Program-made: the position numbers and the translations under genes
Assembly: GCA_011525945.1 (NCBI GenBank)
Contig: WYBJ01000211.1
Location: 1-40,007, forward strand
Direction of reading: 5' to 3'
DNA from: Burkholderiaceae bacterium
GTDB lineage: Bacteria; Pseudomonadota; Gammaproteobacteria; Burkholderiales; WYBJ01
DNA length: 40,007 nucleotides
In this document: positions 1 to 6,631 of the stretch, piece after piece
How positions within the stretch are numbered: position 1 is the stretch's first letter
How the letters are laid out: the number at the start of each line of letters is the position of its first letter
The notes under the pieces: model-generated
What the model saw: the letters and a program-made list of their open reading frames with translations, nothing else
The model's database searches: none
What the model was told of the DNA's origin: nothing

Positions 1-229
1 CCACGTAATTCAGCGCGTTGGTAATTCGACCGAGGGGATACGGAGGATACGGAGGCACTCCCGCAGCAAAAGCACCATTACCCAAAACGGCATCCACGAA
101 GGCCTGTGCGTTGCCGGTATCCGAGAGGCTGTCGCCGAAGACGTAAAGCCCGGAAAATGGGTGAGCGACTACCGTTCCAGGGAAAACGAGAATGACGGCA
201 GCACAGATGCCTGCAAGGCGCTTGAACAT
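1..229 (-). CDS. SGNH/GDSL-family esterase or lipase, N-terminal part (cut by window edge)
   Basis: The minus strand reads from an ATG at 229 off the left edge, giving 76 residues with no stop. A signal peptide is visible (short basic start, hydrophobic stretch to about residue 21, then A-H-P). It is followed by FGDSLSDTGN, which is block I of the GDSL/SGNH hydrolases and carries the nucleophilic Ser. A strong ribosome site (AGGAGGT) lies 4 bases upstream of the ATG, which settles the start. Proteins of this family are secreted or outer-membrane esterases/lipases acting on ester bonds. The catalytic Asp-His pair would lie outside the window, so substrate and full length cannot be judged. The proline/tyrosine-rich stretch after block I (PPYPPYPLGR) is common in secreted members. 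Family call is firm; function beyond esterase is not. Confidence 0.85.
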   Translation of the reverse strand, partial: MFKRLAGICAAVILVFPGTVVAHPFSGLYVFGDSLSDTGNAQAFVDAVLGNGAFAAGVPPYPPYPLGRITNALNYV

Positions 230-949
230 GTGACCTCCTAGGGGAATTTTGTGGCCCGGTGCACTACTACTCTCGTACCCGCTTTTTTCGTCTGAACCCC
301 GGCAGCGAATGCATGACGAAGCAATAACCTAGCCGTGAAACCAGTAGCGCAGAAACGTCAGCAACTTACGTGACCCCTCACGCTACACGGAGTATCGCCC
401 CGGCGATGCGGTGTAAGAAAACCCGACACCCATTCTCGCTGCGAGGAACCCGATCACAGGAGCTTTGTGCGGGTGCAACTCGCAGCCGTGCAAGGCGGCC
501 CGCAGGAGCCATGCACATGACGACTCGACGCGCATGGGCCGAGGGCAGCGACGGCAAACGCATGTTCGATATCGAGCTCGAGCATCGCGAGTGTGGCGGT
601 CAACGCAAGCTCGGTCTCACCGCGGAACGGACTGCCGTGATCGCGATGATCGTCATCCGAACAGGCGCCGACCGCCGTATCGGCACCGCCGCAGGCGTAG
701 GTTCTACGTGCCGGAGGCGCACTGACCCGCGTCGCTTACCGATCATCACTTTCAGCCGGCGTCCGTTCCCGGTGCATCGGATCGCGAGCGTTTCGCCGCC
801 ACAACACGGCGCTCGTCGATTGCGTGCGACCGTGCGGGAGCGTTATGGTAGCGATGCTCGGTTCAGCCGCCACGCAGCCGACCAGAGACGAAAACACGGC
901 TCACGTTGCGAATCACCGGATCGTCACAACTTGCGCAAAGGAGACAAAC
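230..949. other. Gene-poor stretch of about 720 bases
   Basis: No intact gene is supported here. A long open frame runs from 370 into the M20 gene in another frame, but most of its product is Arg-rich shadow sequence. The only recognisable piece is the transposase-like remnant at 526-699. The first 70 bases must hold the promoter of the esterase on the minus strand, but I see no convincing -35/-10 pair. Bases 700-935 show nothing beyond the ribosome site of the M20 gene (AAAGGAG at 937-943). Confidence 0.6.
526..699 (+). pseudogene. Remnant of IS91-type transposase C-terminus
   Basis: One plus-strand frame translates to a stretch containing RAWAEGSDGKRMFDIELEHR, then ECGGQRKL and a TAVIAMIV-like segment. 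This follows the C-terminal tail of the IS91/Y2-type transposases, which typically runs WARLLKRVFDIDxEHCPxCGGxLKIIAAIxxPAVIxxIL. The order WA, then KRxFDIxxEHR/C, then CGGxxK, then a hydrophobic xAVI segment is kept. One Cys of the usual CPxCGG knuckle is replaced (R-E-C-G-G), and the downstream part has decayed. No start, no catalytic Tyr or HUH region and no element ends are visible, so this is at most a short fossil. The identification is from memory of the family tail. Confidence 0.45.
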
Positions 950-1819
950 ATGGGGCTCTTGGAAGAAACGAAGGAACGCGCCTGCCGGGAAGTGGATCGA
1001 CTGGCTGGCGAACTGACCGAAATGGCGCGAAACATCCACGCCAATCCCGAGCTCGGATTCGGGGAGTATCGGGCGAGCGCCTGGTTGACCGACTTCCTCG
1101 AAAAGAACGCGTTCGAAGTGGAACGCGGAAGCGCGGATTTGCGTACCGCCTTTCGCGCGACGCTCGCCGGCGCAACCACTGGCCCCACGGTTTGCTTCCC
1201 CCTCGAATACGATGCCTCGCCCGAGATCGATCACTGTTGCGGCCACAACCTCATCGGTCCGGCACACGCCGGGGCGGCGGCAGCCTTGCAGAAACTGTCT
1301 TCGGCGTGGCCGGGAAGGTTGCTGCTGCTTGGCACTCCCAATGGCGAAGAGGGCGGCGGGGGCCTGAAGATCATGCTCGCTCTGGGCGAGTTTCGCGATG
1401 CGGATGTCGCCATTCGGTTCCATCCCTCGTCTTATACCGGCGCCAACACACGGCCGATGGCGAACCGCGCGCTCGGGGAGCTATTCCGCGCCAATCTGAC
1501 AACGCTCGGCCTGGACGACGATCCTTCGCCGCCCTTCATCAACCGCCCGATTGGAGGCGCCATGGATCGGTTGACCTGGGTGGTGCCCACCGCGGCCCCC
1601 TTCGTCGCCATTTGCGCGCGCAGCGTCGGCCGCGACGACACACCTCGGTTCACGGCCGCGGCCGATACGTCGCTCGCCTACGAGCGCATGGTGGTGGCCG
1701 CCAAGGCGCTTGCGATGACGGCCCTCGATGTGCTGATGCAACCGGACGCGCTGGAGAAGGTCAAGCTCGAATTCCAGACCAACCGATGGCTGCGTTATCG
1801 CCAGATCATCGCGGCGTGA
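950..1819 (+). CDS. M20-family amidohydrolase lacking the lid domain
   Basis: A 289-aa protein starting at an ATG preceded by AAAGGAG with 6-base spacing. M20 (AbgB/aminoacylase-like) enzymes are dinuclear metal amidases that hydrolyse N-acyl or amide bonds. Family motifs are visible: NPELGF near residue 29, EYDASPEIDHCCGHN with the metal-binding Cys-His near 88-102, and GTPNGEEGGGG with the Glu pair near 133-143. The C-terminal half has the ANRALGELFRANLTTLG segment that usually follows the lid, and a late AAKALAMTALDVL helix. Members are normally about 390-400 aa. Here HPSSYTGANT runs straight into RPMANRAL, so roughly 100 residues of dimerisation/lid domain are missing in frame. It is convergent with the Bug receptor gene next door. 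Catalytic competence is doubtful; it may be a decaying gene. Confidence 0.75.
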   Translation: MGLLEETKERACREVDRLAGELTEMARNIHANPELGFGEYRASAWLTDFLEKNAFEVERGSADLRTAFRATLAGATTGPTVCFPLEYDASPEIDHCCGHNLIGPAHAGAAAALQKLSSAWPGRLLLLGTPNGEEGGGGLKIMLALGEFRDADVAIRFHPSSYTGANTRPMANRALGELFRANLTTLGLDDDPSPPFINRPIGGAMDRLTWVVPTAAPFVAICARSVGRDDTPRFTAAADTSLAYERMVVAAKALAMTALDVLMQPDALEKVKLEFQTNRWLRYRQIIAA

Positions 1820-1895
1820 CGAGCGCATTGCGACAGCGTCGTGCGCGACGATCACGACGGCCATAAGACCGGACAACGGGCGACGATCGAAGGGC

Positions 1896-2870
1896 CTAAT
1901 TGACCTGCAGTTTGAGGTCGCGCACGACCTTGCCCCATTTGGCGTGCTCGTTCGCGAGCAGGGCACCGAACGCCTTCGGCTCGGTGGACACGACATCGGT
2001 GCCTGCGTGCCGGAACGCCGTCTGCACCTCCTGCGTCTGCAGCAGTTTCGCAATTTCTCCATGCAGGCGGTCGATCACGGCCGGCGGGGTGCCCGCGGGC
2101 GTGATGAATCCGGTCCAGAGCGATGCATCGTAGCCGGGCAGGGTTTCGGACAGGCTCGGTACATCCGGCAGCACGGACGAGCGCTTGGCGGTCGTCACCG
2201 CGATAATTCGCAGCTGCCCCGCCTTGTGTGCCGGGAGGATACTCGACAGGCCGATGCAGCCGATCTTCACCTGGCCGCCCTGCAGATCGGCGCGCACCGC
2301 ACCGCTGCCTTTATACGGAATGTGCACCAGGTCGATGCCCGCCATAGACACGAACAATGCCTGAAACAGATGCATCGCGCCGCCCTGACCGGACGAGGCG
2401 TAGTTGTGCTTGCCGGGCTCCTTTTTCGCCAGCGCAATCAGGTCCTGCACCGTCCTGACGCCGAGCGACGGATGCACCACCAGGCCGTAGGGTTGGCTTG
2501 CGATCTGCGTGATGGGCGAAAACGCGCTGAGCGCATCGTAAGGCGCCTTCTTGTAGAGATTGGGCACGATGGAATGGGGCGTAGCCGTGCCCAGCAGCGT
2601 GTAGCCGTCGGGCGTCGCGTGTGCAGCGATGCTCGTTCCGAGCAGGCCACCCGCGCCGGTGCGATTGTCGATCACCACCTGCTGCCCAAGAACCGCCGGC
2701 AGTCTGTTGGCGACGATGCGGATTAGGACATCGGCCGATCCACCGGCGCCGAATGGCACGATGATCCGTATCGGCTTAACGGGATAGTCCTGCCCCGACA
2801 CAGGACCGACGAGGCTCAGCCCGATCGCCAGACCGAGGCCACAAAGGGAAAAACGCCGATGCATGGTCAT
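1896..2870 (-). CDS. Bug/TctC-family periplasmic solute receptor (copy 1)
   Basis: A 324-aa tripartite tricarboxylate transporter-type receptor. The first 26 residues are a Sec signal peptide, ending near VSGQ. Mature-protein hallmarks follow: YPVKPIRIIVPFGAGGSADV, then VVIDNRTGAGGLLG, ATPDGYTLL, and the C-terminal WGKVVRDL. These receptors bind carboxylates or related small polar ligands in the periplasm and hand them to TctAB-type membrane partners. No TctA/TctB gene lies in the window, so this is an orphan receptor whose ligand cannot be read from sequence. An alternative start is the ATG two codons in (2864). It lies downstream of pxpA on the same strand, 227 bases away, so co-transcription is possible but a hairpin intervenes. 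Confidence 0.92.
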   Translation of the reverse strand: MTMHRRFSLCGLGLAIGLSLVGPVSGQDYPVKPIRIIVPFGAGGSADVLIRIVANRLPAVLGQQVVIDNRTGAGGLLGTSIAAHATPDGYTLLGTATPHSIVPNLYKKAPYDALSAFSPITQIASQPYGLVVHPSLGVRTVQDLIALAKKEPGKHNYASSGQGGAMHLFQALFVSMAGIDLVHIPYKGSGAVRADLQGGQVKIGCIGLSSILPAHKAGQLRIIAVTTAKRSSVLPDVPSLSETLPGYDASLWTGFITPAGTPPAVIDRLHGEIAKLLQTQEVQTAFRHAGTDVVSTEPKAFGALLANEHAKWGKVVRDLKLQVN

Positions 2871-3033
2871 GAATCTCGTCCACTGGGTGTCATTCGTTCA
2901 ACTTGGGCCAACCCGACTCGGTCGCAGGGCGTTCCCTCGACGCTCCGAGGCATCTCGTTCCTGCCAAGCGAGAGGGTAACCCGGTACCCGCAGGCTGACC
3001 ATACAGGCTTGAACGCTCCTCCGCCCGCCGCAA

Positions 3034-3061
3034 CGGCCGCTGCGACGTTGTGCGGCGGCCG
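3034..3061 (-). terminator. Hairpin downstream of pxpA
   Basis: CGGCCGC (3034-3040) and GCGGCCG (3055-3061) form a perfect 7-bp stem, 36 bases past the pxpA stop on the minus strand. There is no T-run, so it is only a weak candidate for a terminator or mRNA-end structure. Confidence 0.3.
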
Positions 3062-3097
3062 CGGCGCGGAGCAACCGGCGTGGGCGCTGGCGCGGCC

Positions 3098-3874
3098 TCA
3101 GGCGAGATCCATGTCCGGCAGCCGGAGGATTTTCACGCCGGCGGCTTCGAGCGCGGCACGCGCGGCGCGCGCGATCGCGACGCCGGTCGCCTCGTCACCA
3201 TGCACGCACAGCGTATCGACGCGTTCCTCGAGCCGTTTGCCATCGCGCGAAACGATGAACCCGTTCACCACCATGTCCACGACCTGTTTCGCCGCAACCT
3301 GCGGATCCTTGATCACCGTGCCGGGGATCTTGCGCGAAGCGAGATTGCCTTGATCGTCATACTGGCGATCGCAATAGCCCTCGCGCGCCACCTTGAGACC
3401 GAGTTCCCGTCCGGCCTTTTCCATCTCGGAGCCGAAGTTGGTGACGTAGATGATATTGGCGTCCACCGCCTTGATTGCGCGTCCGATGGCCATCGCGTAA
3501 TCACGATTCTCGGCGGCCATATTGTTGAGCGCGCCGTGCGGTTTCACGTGCGTCACCTTCTCGCCGACGTACGCCGCCATCGCTCCGAGCGCACCGATCT
3601 GATACGCGATGACGTACTCCAGATGCCGCGGATCCATGTCGATGCGCCGCCGGCCGAAGCCCCATAGATCGTTGAACCCGGGATGGGCGCCGATGCTCAC
3701 GCCTTCCGCCTTGGCGCGCTCGACCACGCGCCGCATCGTGACCGGGTCTCCGGCGTGGAAACCGCAGGCGATGCTCGCCGAGCGGATGATCTTGAGAATC
3801 GCGTCGTCGTTGCCGATGTCATAGGCGCCGAAGCCCTCGCCCATGTCGGCGTTCAGATTCACCGATATCGTCAT
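3098..3874 (-). CDS. pxpA: PxpA / LamB-YcsF family, 5-oxoprolinase-type subunit A
   Basis: A 258-aa cytosolic protein, the usual length for this family. It starts MTISVNLNADMGEGFGAYDI, which carries the conserved NxDxGEGFG signature, followed by IACGFHAGDPVTMRR near residue 40 and IGAHPGFNDLWGFGRR near 62. An upstream in-frame ATG at 3958 exists, but the family start and a GAGG ribosome site favour 3874. PxpA, PxpB and PxpC together hydrolyse 5-oxoproline to glutamate with ATP. Here pxpA diverges from pxpBC across a 198-base gap instead of sitting in one operon. A consensus sigma-70-type promoter points into it. Because pxpBC are followed by a hydroxylase, the true substrate may be another lactam; that is inference. 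Confidence 0.9.
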   Translation of the reverse strand: MTISVNLNADMGEGFGAYDIGNDDAILKIIRSASIACGFHAGDPVTMRRVVERAKAEGVSIGAHPGFNDLWGFGRRRIDMDPRHLEYVIAYQIGALGAMAAYVGEKVTHVKPHGALNNMAAENRDYAMAIGRAIKAVDANIIYVTNFGSEMEKAGRELGLKVAREGYCDRQYDDQGNLASRKIPGTVIKDPQVAAKQVVDMVVNGFIVSRDGKRLEERVDTLCVHGDEATGVAIARAARAALEAAGVKILRLPDMDLA

Positions 3875-3968
3875 GGTTCGCCCTCGGTGGGATGCAGTGA
3901 GCGGCCCTACGCGCGCCTCGGGGATGATCTTGTCCGCAATTGCGCCACGAAGGTTCAATCGCCGGGCA

Positions 3969-3997
3969 ATTATATGGTTCTAAGGGTGGAATAACAA
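3969..3997 (-). promoter_or_regulatory. Strong sigma-70-type promoter for pxpA
   Basis: Read on the minus strand, TTGTTA (3997-3992) is followed after exactly 17 bases by a perfect TATAAT (3974-3969). Transcription would start near 3962, leaving a leader of roughly 90 bases before the pxpA ATG at 3874. Confidence 0.7.
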
Positions 3998-4072
3998 TAT
4001 CATTGGACCCGCCATGCACCGATACGGACGTTTCGGCGCGCTGCGAACATCGGTACTGCACTCCCGCACACA

Positions 4073-4795
4073 ATGAACGTGCGTTTCCTTTGCTGCGGCG
4101 ACAGCGCGCTGGTGGTCGAGTTCGGCGCGCATATCGACCGGGGATTGAACGATCGCGTCCTGCGTTTCAACAACGCGGTGCGCGCCGCACGCATTCCGGG
4201 CATCGTGGAGACCGTTCCGACGTTCCGGTCCGTCATGATTCACTACGATCCGCTCCATACCGAAAGCGCCGCGGTGCAGGCAGCACTCGAACGACTGCTC
4301 GATAGCGAGGGGAGCGTGCCGCGCAGCGCAAGGCTTTGGCGCATCCCGGTTTGCTACACGCCAGCGCACGCGCCCGATCTCGAAGAGGTCGCTCGGCGCA
4401 CGGGGCTTGCACCTGCGCAGGTCGTGCGCCTGCACAGCGAGAGACGCTATCGGGTCTACATGGTCGGCTTTTCGCCCGGATACCCGTACATGGGCGACCT
4501 GGCGCAGCGACTCACGCTTCCGCGCCGCACTGACCCGCGGCTACGCGTGCCGCGCGGTTCGATTGCCATTGCGGCGGGTATGACGGCGATCTACCCGGTC
4601 GAGAGCCCCGGCGGCTGGCATCTCATCGGAGCGACCCCGCTGCGCTTGTTCGATCTCGCGCGCTCGCCGCCCGCCTTACTCGCTGCTGGCGACGAAGTGC
4701 TGTTCGAGCCGATCGAAGCCGGAACCTTCGAGGAGATCCGCGCGGCGGTGGCCGCGGGCGACTACCGCGTTTCGTGCGAGACCGTGACGCCATGA
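4073..4795 (+). CDS. pxpB: PxpB / KipI family, 5-oxoprolinase-type subunit B
   Basis: A 240-aa protein of the allophanate hydrolase subunit 1 (AHS1) family. It begins MNVRFLCCGDSALVVEFG, matching the family's GDxAlxvxFG start. The central block is VGFSPGYPYMGDL (near residue 137), followed by RVPRGSIAIAAGMTAIYPV and PGGWHLIGATPLRLFD. It forms the catalytic core with PxpC in ATP-dependent cleavage of cyclic amides. The stop overlaps the pxpC start (ATGA at 4792-4795), so the two are translationally coupled. It is the first gene of a chain running without gaps to the hydroxylase subunits. No clear promoter was found on the plus strand upstream. Confidence 0.92.
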   Translation: MNVRFLCCGDSALVVEFGAHIDRGLNDRVLRFNNAVRAARIPGIVETVPTFRSVMIHYDPLHTESAAVQAALERLLDSEGSVPRSARLWRIPVCYTPAHAPDLEEVARRTGLAPAQVVRLHSERRYRVYMVGFSPGYPYMGDLAQRLTLPRRTDPRLRVPRGSIAIAAGMTAIYPVESPGGWHLIGATPLRLFDLARSPPALLAAGDEVLFEPIEAGTFEEIRAAVAAGDYRVSCETVTP

Positions 4796-5769
4796 AGCCG
4801 GCGCTGAAGATCGTTTCACCCGGGCCGCATACGACTGTGCAGGGCAAACCGCGTATCGGTTATCGGGACATCGGCGTGCCGGCGTCCGGGCCGCTCGATC
4901 GGGTGAGCTTGCACCTCGCCAATGCGCTCGTCGGCAACACCCCGGATGCGCCGGCACTCGAGTTCCTGCTCCAGGGGCCGGTGTGCGAAGTCGTCGCTCC
5001 TGCGGTGCGCCTCGCGCTACTCGGGTGCGCCGCGCACATCGAGGTGCGTTCTCATCGGCCGCGAGCGATTCCCGCGGGCCGCAGCGTGCGTCTCCTGCAA
5101 GGCGATGTTTTCCGCATCGGTTCCCTCATCGACTCCGCATGCGCCTACCTCGCGGTCGAGGGTGGCTTCGACATTGCGCCGGTGCTCGCCAGCCCGTCGA
5201 CCTACGTGCGCGCGGGTTTGGGCGGGCTGCACGGGCGCCGTCTCGAAAAGGGCGACATCGTGCCGATCGCACGCGCAACCGTCGAGGCGTGCGATGAACG
5301 CGAACTTGTGCCGCCGCCCGACCCCCGCCATGACGCTCGCATCCGCGTCGTGCTCGGACCTCAGACCGATCACTTCACCGACGAGGGCGTGCGCACCTTG
5401 CTCAGCGCGGTGTACACCGTATCGCCACAAGCCGACCGCATGGGATTTCGCCTCGATGGCCCGGCGATTCAACACGCGCACGACTACAACATCGTCTCGG
5501 ACGGAGTGGTCTCGGGTTCGATCCAGGTGCCCGGCACCGGGCGACCCATCGTCCTCATGGTGGACAATCAGACCACCGGGGGCTATCCCAAGATCGCAAC
5601 CGTCATATCGGCGGACTTGCCGCTCGTCGGGCGGCGCCGGCCGGGGCGCTCGCTGCGCTTCACCGCCGTGAGCGTGCGCGAGGCGGAGCAGGCGCGCCGC
5701 GCGCAGGAAGCCGAGATCAAGACGCAGATCGACCGTCTGCGCAGGTTCCCGTGCGAGAATCGAGGGTGA
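4792..5769 (+). CDS. pxpC: PxpC / AHS2 family, 5-oxoprolinase-type subunit C
   Basis: A 325-aa biotin-dependent-carboxylase-like (AHS2) protein starting at the ATG that overlaps the pxpB stop. Recognisable blocks are IGYRDIGVPASGPLDRVSLH near residue 20, LVGNTPDAPALEFLLQGP near 45, and the C-terminal SDGVVSGSIQVPGTGRPIVL with DNQTTGGYPKIATVI near 260. These are diagnostic of PxpC/KipA. With PxpB it supplies the catalytic and nucleotide-binding core, while PxpA presents the ring substrate. The gene is followed by the gntR regulator after only 22 bases. The Glu/Arg-rich C-terminal tail (EAEQARRAQEAE) extends slightly past the usual domain end. Confidence 0.92.
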   Translation: MKPALKIVSPGPHTTVQGKPRIGYRDIGVPASGPLDRVSLHLANALVGNTPDAPALEFLLQGPVCEVVAPAVRLALLGCAAHIEVRSHRPRAIPAGRSVRLLQGDVFRIGSLIDSACAYLAVEGGFDIAPVLASPSTYVRAGLGGLHGRRLEKGDIVPIARATVEACDERELVPPPDPRHDARIRVVLGPQTDHFTDEGVRTLLSAVYTVSPQADRMGFRLDGPAIQHAHDYNIVSDGVVSGSIQVPGTGRPIVLMVDNQTTGGYPKIATVISADLPLVGRRRPGRSLRFTAVSVREAEQARRAQEAEIKTQIDRLRRFPCENRG

Positions 5770-5791
5770 GAGTGCACGCAAAGGCCGCCTC

Positions 5792-6631
5792 ATGTCGAAA
5801 CTGAAAGCAGTGTACGCGCGCAGTGCCGTGCCCCTCTACATCCAGATCGCCTCCGCGCTACGACAGCGCATCGGCAGCGGCCGGTGGCAGGGAGGACAGA
5901 AGATCTCCACGCTCGAGGAGTTGGAGCGTGAATTCGAGGTCGCGCGCGTCACCGTTCGCCTCGCAATCGAGCTGCTCGAGCGCGAGGGTCTGGTTCAGCG
6001 CCAGCAGGGACGCGGAACGTTCGTCACCGGCAAGGTGCAGGACAAACACTGGTTGCGGCTCGAGACGTCCTGGGCCTCGCTGATCGCGCCGATCAAGAGC
6101 AACGTTCCGCGCATGATCGAAGTGAAGGGTGCACCGGCGCGACCCATGCTGTCCGAGGAGGACGGTCGCCTGGCGGCGCGATACACTTTCCTGCGCAGCG
6201 TGCAGCTCAAGAACGACACACCTTATGCCGTCGTCAACCTGCACCTCGACCGCAGCATCTATGACCGCGACCCCGAGGCGTTCCGGACGCACACGGCGCT
6301 GCCGATACTCGCGAGTCTGAAGGAGGTCGACATCGTTCACGCGCATCAGACGCTCGTCATCGGTACGGCGGACCCCGAAACTGCCGCCCTGCTGGACGTT
6401 TCGCTCGGCGCGCCCACGGCCGAATGCCGCTGTGTCGTCATCGACAAGGACGGGATCGCCATCTATGTGGCCGACATCGTCTACCGTAACGACTGCGTCA
6501 AACTGCACATCGATCTTTTCGGCAGCGCGCGACCCGAGGCGGCGACGATCAAGGGCGGCAAGCTCGCGGTCAAACGCAAGACCCGGCGCGCAGCCGCCTC
6601 CGGGTCACGGCGCCCGCGGGCGGTGCATTGA
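5792..6631 (+). CDS. GntR-family regulator with UTRA effector domain
   Basis: A 279-aa DNA-binding regulator of the HutC/UTRA branch of GntR proteins. Residues about 10-75 form the winged helix: PLYIQIASALRQRIGSG, then LEELEREFEVARVTVRLAIE and the wing LVQRQQGRGTFV. Residues about 95-240 match a UTRA ligand-binding domain, including PYAVVNLHLDRSIYD and a late IAIYVADIVYRNDCVKLHID strand. UTRA regulators bind a small metabolite, often the pathway's substrate or product. The gene lies inside the pxpBC-hydroxylase operon, and its stop overlaps the next gene (TTGA), so it probably senses a metabolite of this pathway and controls the operon. A basic tail (KRKTRRAAASGSRRPRA) is unusual and might add DNA affinity. 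Confidence 0.9.
   Translation: MSKLKAVYARSAVPLYIQIASALRQRIGSGRWQGGQKISTLEELEREFEVARVTVRLAIELLEREGLVQRQQGRGTFVTGKVQDKHWLRLETSWASLIAPIKSNVPRMIEVKGAPARPMLSEEDGRLAARYTFLRSVQLKNDTPYAVVNLHLDRSIYDRDPEAFRTHTALPILASLKEVDIVHAHQTLVIGTADPETAALLDVSLGAPTAECRCVVIDKDGIAIYVADIVYRNDCVKLHIDLFGSARPEAATIKGGKLAVKRKTRRAAASGSRRPRAVH

Noticed and set aside
370-1866. A 498-codon plus-strand open frame spanning the M20 gene
   Set aside because: Its product is Arg/Gly/His-rich and matches no family apart from the short transposase-like piece; the M20 frame from 950 has the motifs and the ribosome site.
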